In this document: piece by piece, positions 6,194 through 12,186 of the stretch
How the letters are laid out: every line of letters begins with the position of its first letter
Position numbering within the stretch: position 1 is the first letter of the stretch
DNA from: Bacillota bacterium
Lineage (GTDB): Bacteria; Bacillota; Bacilli; Alicyclobacillales; Alicyclobacillaceae
NCBI GenBank assembly: GCA_021816665.1
Contig: JAKAXI010000027.1
Coordinates: 1-12,186 of the forward strand
Direction of reading: 5' to 3'
Length of the DNA: 12,186 nucleotides
Made by a program: the position numbers and the translations under genes
The notes under the pieces: model-generated
Databases searched by the model: none
What the model was told of the DNA's origin: nothing
Seen by the model: only the letters and a program-made list of their open reading frames with translations

Positions 6194-7282
6194 TCAAGGT
6201 CTGTGATCGAGCAGTGTTGCGACATATCCGACAAGGCGCTCGGCCCAGCGGTGTACCTCCTCGTCTGACAGGAGGTCGCGTCCGGGCCGACTGTTACAAT
6301 CGTAGACGTAGCAAGATCCGTTCGCAGGAGCAGCGTCGACGCCGAGATATGCAAGGTCAGGGTACGTACGCTCAAGTGCGCGCGCAGCTTGCAGAGCGGC
6401 TTGCTCCACCATCGTGAGTTCCTGCACAGTGGTGTTGGTCTCGGACAACCACCGTCTGCCAGTCGATGTGCGCAGTGAGCGCGCGATGGCACCTGCATGG
6501 ACATTGGTGACGACAGCGCCGCGCGCACTCTTGCGCAGCGTGATCGCTGTCGTTGCCCACTCTCCTCGCTCATTCTTCTGTACGGTGACTCGAAAGTCGA
6601 CGCGTCGTCCATCTGCTGTCCGTGGTAGTTGAATGTTCTCCTGGACCAGGTAGCGTCGAGCACGAAGCTGTCGCCGGGCGAGCACTTTCAACTGGGACTG
6701 GGTCAACACACGCGATACTCTCTTCCCGCGCAGTCGGTCTGCCTGCACGTGAAATTGGTCGATGCCGATGCGTTCAATGCGAATGAGATTGCGTCCACCG
6801 GATCCGAGCTCCGGTTTCAACCAAACGATCGGCTGTATTTTGAGCAAATCAAATACGTCCCGAACTCGAACTACTTTCTGTGTCAGAGGCAGTCGCCCAG
6901 GGGAAATATCTGCCCGGCGCAGCAAGTCGTAGACTTTGCGTTTGCCAGGGAGTACTGGGTTGATGCAGGGCCAATTCTGTTCACGAATTCTGCGCCGTAG
7001 TAGCGGGTACGCAACGTCTGCAGTCTGTAGTTCGCGAAGGTACATGAGGTCAACCCAAATTGGATGCACAATCTTGACCGCAGCGGGGCGCCAGACTGCG
7101 TCGACAAACTGATAGGCACGCATGTGATGCGGTCGCCCACGTCGGTAAAGGACATCCGTAGGCTGTACAACGTACAGTGGGACGTCGTGTACTTCCGCAA
7201 GCTGCGCCAAGTCACGCAACGTGCTGTCTCGACGTTTTCCCAACCGGCGTGTCGGGGGGGCCCCCGTAATGACGATCAGCAT
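6194..7282 (-). CDS. YheC/YheD-family coat-associated ATP-grasp protein
   Basis: The protein has 362 residues. The N-terminal about 110 form a small alpha/beta domain (MLIVITGAPPTRR...). Next, INPVLPGKRKVYDLLRRADI leads into an ATP-grasp domain, with WLKPELGSGGRNLIRI as the lysine/glycine-rich nucleotide loop, RYLVQENIQLPRTADGRRVDFRVTVQ, and the C-terminal metal-binding segment VYDCNSRPGRDLL. This is the signature of the YheC/YheD family, spore-coat-associated proteins whose ATP-dependent ligation substrate is unknown. The ATG has AAGGAGAA 6 nt upstream. It lies 24 nt behind the MBL-Rieske gene and is almost certainly cotranscribed with it. A G7C5 tract near codons 7-10 is a possible slippage site. 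There is no terminator between it and the convergent glycosyltransferase gene. Confidence 0.88.
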   Translation of the reverse strand: MLIVITGAPPTRRLGKRRDSTLRDLAQLAEVHDVPLYVVQPTDVLYRRGRPHHMRAYQFVDAVWRPAAVKIVHPIWVDLMYLRELQTADVAYPLLRRRIREQNWPCINPVLPGKRKVYDLLRRADISPGRLPLTQKVVRVRDVFDLLKIQPIVWLKPELGSGGRNLIRIERIGIDQFHVQADRLRGKRVSRVLTQSQLKVLARRQLRARRYLVQENIQLPRTADGRRVDFRVTVQKNERGEWATTAITLRKSARGAVVTNVHAGAIARSLRTSTGRRWLSETNTTVQELTMVEQAALQAARALERTYPDLAYLGVDAAPANGSCYVYDCNSRPGRDLLSDEEVHRWAERLVGYVATLLDHRP

Positions 7283-7306
7283 GTGAATTCTCCTTCGTAC
7301 CGTGCG

Positions 7307-8857
7307 TCAATCGACTTCGATTGCACGGATGGACGCGTCGAAGTCGATGCAAGTGCCACCTTGTGTCAGGTCATAGCGCCACCTATGGCGAGGGCAGACC
7401 AAGTAACGTTCTTGTTCCACCCAGCCATGGGACAAGTCTGCGTGTTGGTGCGGGCAGTATCGCAACGTGCTGTACGTCCGTTCACCCGCCTCAACAACCA
7501 TCCGTTCGGCGTGTGATTCGGCGTCGAGCACTTTGGCACAGAACCAATTCATATCAGCGACGTCAAGGGTCAAGAAGCCATGAATCAACGTGTGGTAGAT
7601 GTCGGGATTACGGTGCAGACGAATCCGGAGAGACAGCATTAGGTCTTCCCACGACGTCTGTCCGGATAATACAGCAGCTACGTCCCGTGTCCTCGCTTCC
7701 AGAGAGTAGTAGTTTTCCTCTGTGATCTCTGCTGTCTCTGTCACGACTTGCTTGGGAAAGTCGACGCGAATGAGTCGATTTGGTGCCTCGGTCAACTGAA
7801 AGTAGAGTGGAATCGGAATGCGGTCCCGCAATGTCAGCATCCCTAGCTTGTCTCTTAGTGCCTGCGTCAACTGCTCTACCGTATGCGATACCGCCGTCGG
7901 ATCTGTAGGCATTTGCCGTGCCTCAAATAGAGACTGCATGCGTAAGGCGTAGGCGCGCACATACGACTCAAACGTTTCATCGGACACCCGGTCGGGTGCG
8001 AGATAGAGAGCTTTGCCGGTAGCCGTGTCGAACCGATCGCCTGGCATCGGTTCCACCCAGCAAGGGAGTGTGTGTTTGAGCCGACGCGAAAGATAGGCGA
8101 ACAGTTCTGACGCGCGAGGGAAGATATTAACCGGTTCGAAGTTGATGTCAATGAGGTCCGGGTCAAGAAAACAGGCGGGGCCGGCAGACGTGAGGTAGAG
8201 GCGCGGTTGTACAACTTGCAGCGCGCGCGCAATGGCCTCGAACTTACTGAACTTCTTTCTGCGAGAGATTCCCTGATACTGCTTTTGCGGGTAGTCATAA
8301 CACACCGGGTGCCACACGGCGCCGGAGAACTGAGCGGTAAAGAGGTCGATCGTCGTATCTGCGATAATCGCCGGCAACCTGTCAAACACCTTGCAGTCGT
8401 TTAAATTAAGCATCGATTGCCCGTCGACTTGGAGCAAGATCGCGGAATCTCGGTCAAGCTCCGCGTCTTCCAGGAACAACGTGATGGTACCGCCAGGGAT
8501 TTGCACCGGTTCCGCGTCGTTACACAGGATGACGGACTGGCACGGGATCCGCTGTAGTTGGTCATGCAGATATGTCCTGCGATAGCGCGGAATGACAAAC
8601 GAAAAGTCGTCCGTCGTCAGGCTCGAGAGGAACCGCCAGTCAAAGTGGTCCTTATGCTCGTGACTGATATAAATGAACTTTGCTTTCTTCGTAAATCTCA
8701 ACTTCGCATCTATAAACCCACTCAGGTGATGATTGGCGGGGAGCTGAAACCAAGCGGAATCGAAGGCGCCAGAGGGAGACACCCATGGATCCATGATGAT
8801 GACGGCCTCATTTGTCTCTACGCAAAATCCCGCATGACCGAGATAGGTCACCTCCAT
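7307..8857 (-). CDS. Metallo-beta-lactamase-fold / Rieske [2Fe-2S] fusion protein (CMAH/UlaG-like)
   Basis: The protein has 516 residues. Residues 1 to about 250 are an MBL fold: TYLGHAGFCVET, then H66-E-H68-K-D70-H71 (HxHxDH metal site) and NLNDC as a later ligand region. The piece SAGPACFLDP resembles UlaG-like and CMP-N-acetylneuraminate hydroxylase (CMAH) proteins. A helical middle follows. The C-terminus is a Rieske domain with C468-P-H470, a 17-residue gap, then C488-P-R-H491, the full [2Fe-2S] ligand set. CMAH also joins a Rieske and an MBL-like domain, but with the Rieske first; here the order is reversed. An oxygenase acting on a sugar or N-acyl group is therefore an inference. An AAAGGGGTGAG ribosome site precedes the ATG. 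It is the first gene of a two-gene minus-strand operon with the ATP-grasp gene. Confidence 0.85.
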   Translation of the reverse strand: MEVTYLGHAGFCVETNEAVIIMDPWVSPSGAFDSAWFQLPANHHLSGFIDAKLRFTKKAKFIYISHEHKDHFDWRFLSSLTTDDFSFVIPRYRRTYLHDQLQRIPCQSVILCNDAEPVQIPGGTITLFLEDAELDRDSAILLQVDGQSMLNLNDCKVFDRLPAIIADTTIDLFTAQFSGAVWHPVCYDYPQKQYQGISRRKKFSKFEAIARALQVVQPRLYLTSAGPACFLDPDLIDINFEPVNIFPRASELFAYLSRRLKHTLPCWVEPMPGDRFDTATGKALYLAPDRVSDETFESYVRAYALRMQSLFEARQMPTDPTAVSHTVEQLTQALRDKLGMLTLRDRIPIPLYFQLTEAPNRLIRVDFPKQVVTETAEITEENYYSLEARTRDVAAVLSGQTSWEDLMLSLRIRLHRNPDIYHTLIHGFLTLDVADMNWFCAKVLDAESHAERMVVEAGERTYSTLRYCPHQHADLSHGWVEQERYLVCPRHRWRYDLTQGGTCIDFDASIRAIEVD

Positions 8858-8979
8858 GTGGACTCACCCCTTTGCTTTGATGTGAGCAGAGTACGTGCAC
8901 ACGACCAAGCCAGTAACGGACAACCGCCAACGTCCTGTCCGACATCGGGTCAACGCCGGGATCAACCCGTGGAAGTGAG

Positions 8980-8988
8980 CATAGTGTA
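8980..8988 (+). promoter_or_regulatory. Candidate sporulation-type -10 (CATAGTGTA)
   Basis: CATAGTGTA matches the sigma-K -10 consensus CATAnnnTA completely and ends 27 nt before the GTG of the second glycosyltransferase. The nearest AC for a -35 (8965-8966) is 13 nt upstream, shorter than usual. The 158-bp divergent spacer (8858-9015) also holds GGGTCAACGCC and GGGATCAACCC, a partial direct repeat (8947-8968). No convincing minus-strand promoter was found for the MBL-Rieske gene. Confidence 0.35.
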
Positions 8989-9015
8989 GCGGGAGGTGGA
9001 CAGGAGGGACACAAA

Positions 9016-10074
9016 GTGCGCATCTGGATGGGGGTTCAAAGGTTGTGGCGAGGAGGCGGAACGGAGACACACGTCATAACGTTGGCACAAGGTCTGCAAC
9101 GGCAAGGGCATCAGGTCACGATCTGCACCTCTGGCGGCGCATGGGTCAACAAGGTTCGTCGCCTTGGCATTCCTGTCTACGTTGTGGCGATGAACCAGGG
9201 TAGCGGTGTGGCGCTGTTGCGCCAAAAGTTGCTCTTCGGTCAGGTCGATATTCTGCACGCGCACGACAGTACTAGTCTGCGGGCCTTCGCTGCAGCAGTG
9301 GGAGGCCGTCGAGGGAGTCCGAAACTCGTCTACACAGTCCACGGGACGTATGTTTCGAAACGAGCTTTGGCCCTTGCGCGCAAACGGGCCCATGAAGTCA
9401 TTGTGGTGTCTGCAAAAGCGGCCAACCTAGCCGCGAGGTGGATCCCGGGAACGCATTTAACTGTAGTGCCTAACGGAGTAGACACAACCGTCTTTCGCCC
9501 AGCGCCGGACCGTGGGAAAAAATTTCGACAGGAGTACGGGATCCCGATAGACGCGCGCGTGATTGGTTACAGTGGTCGCTTCACTTTTGACAAGGTCAAA
9601 CTGGGACGACGCACAGTGCGGGTACTAGCCAAGTACGCAGAGAAGAACCCGCGGGTTCACATTCTTGTGGCAGGGCGTGGGTCTCGGCGGCTTGGTATTC
9701 GCGTTCCGCGCGTTCATGTCGTAGGGCATATCGAATCGATGCAGAATTTCTTCAATGCCTGCGATGGGGTGATCGCGACAGGACGAACCGCTGTTGAGGC
9801 TGCACTCTGCGGAGCAAATGTGGTGGCGCTTGGCACGGCAGGGTTGCAAGGTCACATCACTCTTGCCAAGCTCTCACAACTCTCCCGGACTAACTTTGGC
9901 GATCACGGTCCCCACCGAGCGTGGCAGGACCAGCGCTTGCTGAAGGAATTGACTTCGTTGCGTCGGCGCAGGACGCAAACGTCAGAGTCGTCGCAGTTGC
10001 GACAGGTTCTTGCGCGCCGGTTGTCTGCTGCACAGATGGTGAAAAAGACCTTGGCGGTGTATCGCAAGGGATAG
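9016..10074 (+). CDS. GT4-family glycosyltransferase
   Basis: This 352-residue protein starts at GTG 9016, 7 nt after AGGAGGG. The N-terminal GT-B domain has RLWRGGGTETHVITLAQGL (the Gly-rich acceptor-side loop), ILHAHDSTSLRAF, LVYTVHGTYVSKRA and VVPNGVDTTVFRP. The C-terminal donor domain has VIGYSGRFTFDK and IATGRTAVEAALCGANVVAL. Here the usual E-x7-E motif keeps only the second Glu (TAVEA); the first position is Gly or Arg, as in a GRTAxEA subgroup. It probably adds a sugar to the same coat or envelope glycan as the upstream glycosyltransferase; donor and acceptor are unknown. It is divergent from the MBL-Rieske/ATP-grasp operon, and the two units could share a regulatory region. Confidence 0.87.
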   Translation: MRIWMGVQRLWRGGGTETHVITLAQGLQRQGHQVTICTSGGAWVNKVRRLGIPVYVVAMNQGSGVALLRQKLLFGQVDILHAHDSTSLRAFAAAVGGRRGSPKLVYTVHGTYVSKRALALARKRAHEVIVVSAKAANLAARWIPGTHLTVVPNGVDTTVFRPAPDRGKKFRQEYGIPIDARVIGYSGRFTFDKVKLGRRTVRVLAKYAEKNPRVHILVAGRGSRRLGIRVPRVHVVGHIESMQNFFNACDGVIATGRTAVEAALCGANVVALGTAGLQGHITLAKLSQLSRTNFGDHGPHRAWQDQRLLKELTSLRRRRTQTSESSQLRQVLARRLSAAQMVKKTLAVYRKG

Positions 10075-10111
10075 ACAGGCGTGTGCGGCAGTGATTCGAG
10101 CGCGATTGGGC

Positions 10112-10133
10112 TATACTAAGAGGAAGTATCCTC
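10112..10133 (+). promoter_or_regulatory. Candidate -10 and leader hairpin of the DUF255 gene
   Basis: TATACT (10112-10117) is a good sigma-A -10, but the -35 area (GTGATT, 10091-10096, 15-bp spacer) is weak. Just downstream GAGGA-AGTA-TCCTC (10120-10133) forms a 5-bp hairpin that would sit in the 5' leader. The ribosome site AGAAGGGG (10135-10142) follows it. Confidence 0.4.
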
Positions 10134-10152
10134 CAGAAGGGGTGGACCATTC

Positions 10153-12186
10153 GTGCCGAATCACAGTTCAAACGCCAAGCCAAACCGCTTGATTGACGAG
10201 CAATCGCCGTACCTGCTGCAACACGCCTATAATCCTGTTCAGTGGTTTCCTTGGGGTCCTGAAGCGTTCCAGAAAGCAGGGCGGGAAGGCAAACCTGTGT
10301 TCTTGTCAATCGGCTATTCGTAGCCCTGCGGGGCTGCGAATCGTACGACAACATATAAGAGGTTTCTAGTCGACTTGTCATTGGTGTCATGTCATGGAGC
10401 GAGAATCGTTTGAGGATGAAGAGGTCGCCGCGGTACTGAACCAGCACTTTGTGGCGATCAAGGTGGACCGTGAGGAACGACCTGATATCGACCACATATA
10501 CATGACCGTCTGTCAAGCACTGACGGGGGAAGGAGGCTGGCCGTTGACCATCCTGCTAACCCCCAATCAGGAGCCGTTCTTTGCAGGTACGTATTTTCCG
10601 AAGCATAGCCGCTACGGCCGCACTGGGCTGTTAGAGTTGTTGCAGAAGGTTGCGGGGCAGTGGGATGAGAAGCGCGATCAAGTTCTCGCTTCTGGCAGTC
10701 AGATTGCTGCTCAAATGAAGCCGTACCTGGAGCAGTCAACCAGGGGAGAGGTGAGCGAAGGGCTGGCGCACGATGCTGCCAACCGGTTGCTCGACACGTT
10801 TGACACAGAGTACGGCGGCTTCGGAAACGCCCCGAAGTTTCCCACTCCGCATGAACTGATGTTTTTGTTGCGCTATGCGACTCGCTTTCAGAGACCAGAC
10901 CTGCGTGAAATCGTGGTACGCACCCTGTCAGGTATGATGCAAGGCGGCATTTATGACCATGTTGGATTTGGCTTTTCACGATACTCCACTGATCGGCAGT
11001 GGCTCGTCCCGCACTTTGAGAAGATGCTTTATGACAACGCGCTGTTGACGATCGCCCTTATCGAAGCGTATCAGGTAACTCATGACGACTTGTTTGCCGA
11101 GCGGGCGCGCGAAGTTTTGACGTACGTGCTGCGAGACATGACGTCAGACGACGGGGGTTTCTACTGTGCTGAGGATGCAGATTCCGAGGGGGCGGAAGGC
11201 AAGTTTTACGTCTGGACACCCACAGAAGTCAAGGACATCCTTGGTGACGTAACAGGTGAGCGGGTATGCAGATGGTTCGGGATCGATGAAAAGGGCAACT
11301 TTGATGGCCACAGCATCCCCAATACAATCGGCAGAAATCTGTTTGTGTTCGCTGCAGAGGAAGGGCTGAGTGAGGCCGAGTGGTGTGAAGAACTTGAGCG
11401 TTCGCGACAGAAACTGTTCGATGTGCGCGAGCAACGCGTTCACCCACACAAGGACGATAAGGTGTTGTGCGCGTGGAACGGACTGATGATAGCCGCCCTC
11501 AGCATCGCTGGCCGCGTGCTCGGCAACCGCGAGTACACAGACGCAGCGAGACGGGCAGTGTCGTTTATTCGCACGCATTTGGTCGATCAGGAAGGGCGTT
11601 TGCTGGCACGCGTCCGCAATGGTCATTCCTCTCATTCGGGCACGCTTGACGATTATGCCTTTCTCATTCTCGGGCTGACGGAGCTCTACGAGACGACGTT
11701 TGATCTCGACTATCTGCGCTTCGCGGTGCGTCTTCAATCTGATATGCGGCGACGGTTTTGGGATGAGGCAGCTGGGGGGTTCTACTTGGTTGCCAACGAC
11801 GCAGAACAGTTGTTAGCCCGCCCGAAAGAAGTGTACGATGGGGCGCTGCCATCGGGAAACTCTGTCGCCGCTTACAATTTGATTCGACTCTCGCGACTGA
11901 CGGGTGACATCACGTGGGCAGAGATGGCCGACCGACTGCTTTCTGCATTCGCCGGTGATGTGGCCCACTATCCAGCGGGGTACACGTTTTACCTCATGGC
12001 GCTCCTGTTGGCAACTGGTTCGGGACAGGAGTTGGTGCTCGCCGGATGGTCTGACGACGAAGCGACCAAACATGCTTTGGAAACTGTTTCTAAACGCTTT
12101 TTGCCGGAAGCTGTCGTTTTGTTTCACGATGAATTGATACCTAGTCGTGAATGGGAAGAAATTTCCCCGTTCAGCAAAGATCGGAA
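10153..12186 (+). CDS. yyaL: YyaL/SPATA20-type (DUF255) thioredoxin-domain protein, interrupted by a 52-nt element; C-terminus beyond window
   Basis: GTG 10153, with AGAAGGGG 10 nt upstream, opens 56 codons typical of the family N-terminus ([20 protein letters not shown], then VFLSIGYS). A 52-nt non-family segment (10321-10372) with an immediate in-frame TAG follows. From 10373 the family sequence resumes without loss or gain of a residue: [17 protein letters not shown], the thioredoxin-like CxxC site, then [96 protein letters not shown] and [13 protein letters not shown]. About 605 codons are open to the edge without a stop or shift. The family (about 670-700 aa) joins an N-terminal thioredoxin domain to a six-hairpin glycosidase-like domain; its cellular role is poorly known. 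The intact downstream frame argues for a functional gene read by bypassing. A recent disruption, making it a pseudogene, is the alternative. Confidence 0.8.
10321..10372 (+). other. 52-nt insertion with the hallmarks of a translational bypass element
   Basis: The insert sits between the Ser56 codon (TCG, 10318-10320) and the Thr codon ACT (10373). It starts with TAG, is 52 nt (3n+1) long and ends with a second TCG (10370-10372). A hairpin of 11 bp including one T-G wobble (10316-10326 with 10331-10341) has loop TGCG, a UNCG-class tetraloop, and contains the first TCG and the TAG. AAGAGG (10357-10362) is 7 nt before the second TCG, a normal Shine-Dalgarno distance. In T4 gene 60, a ribosome jumps from a GGA codon followed by UAG, past a UUCG-loop hairpin, to a matching GGA preceded by a GAG mini-SD. 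Every element has a counterpart here. Peptidyl-tRNA-Ser would leave and re-land on TCG and decode ACT next. Equally visible is a 49-nt insert with a 3-bp target duplication. Confidence 0.65.

Noticed and set aside
7377..7390. A fifth CGCCA...TGGCG palindrome
   Set aside because: It has a 4-nt spacer and falls inside the conserved Rieske HRWRY codons; explained by coding sequence.
10321..10372. Simple stop-codon readthrough, or an intron or intein, as the explanation of the DUF255 interruption
   Set aside because: Readthrough of TAG leaves the wrong frame (52 = 3n+1). At 52 nt it is far too short for a self-splicing intron, and it does not encode intein motifs.
10458..11737. Long minus-strand open frames at 10458-10979 and 11144-11737
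   Set aside because: They lie opposite the well-conserved DUF255 coding frame, have low-complexity composition and no ribosome sites; shadows.

Overview
The window looks like chromosome of a moderately GC-rich, endospore-forming Firmicute, most likely of the Alicyclobacillus type. This rests on strong AGGAGG-type ribosome sites, frequent GTG/TTG starts, a PaiB-family regulator, a YheC/YheD-type spore-coat ATP-grasp protein and a CotSA-like glycosyltransferase. No rRNA, tRNA, CRISPR array or complete transposon was seen.

Layout. (1) 1-157, minus: start of a lipoprotein. (2) 393-2501, plus: a tight run of PaiB-like FMN-binding protein, MOSC-domain protein and YitH-like double acetyltransferase. 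(3) 2502-2814: about 310 bp of non-coding DNA with a GC-rich hairpin, an 8-bp tandem repeat and four copies of a CGCCA-N3-TGGCG palindrome. (4) 2815-3621, minus: a solitary DNA adenine methylase very like E. coli Dam. (5) 3756-4982, plus: an isochorismatase-family protein, then a badly eroded MFS exporter. (6) 5072-10074: a surface- or spore-coat-glycan block. It has two GT4 glycosyltransferases on the plus strand, with a YheC/D ATP-grasp protein and an unusual MBL-Rieske fusion forming a minus-strand pair between them. (7) 10153-window end, plus: a YyaL/SPATA20-type (DUF255) thioredoxin-domain protein.

The most striking observation is in region 7. The conserved GYS|TCHWC active-site stretch is split by exactly 52 nt that do not belong to the protein. 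The insert begins with an in-frame TAG directly after a TCG codon. It carries a hairpin with a TGCG tetraloop that includes that TCG, then a Shine-Dalgarno-like AAGAGG, and 7 nt later a second TCG, after which the correct frame resumes. About 605 codons downstream are open and family-like up to the window edge. These are the hallmarks of programmed ribosome bypassing as in phage T4 gene 60: matched take-off and landing codons, a stop after take-off, a take-off stem-loop and an SD-like site before landing. I propose a previously undescribed translational bypass element in a chromosomal housekeeping-type gene. A recent inactivating insertion is the main alternative.

Functionally, the middle block plausibly builds or modifies a coat or envelope glycoconjugate (two sugar transferases, an ATP-dependent ligase-like protein and a Rieske/MBL oxidoreductase). 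The Dam-like gene and its flanking palindromes look like an acquired island.
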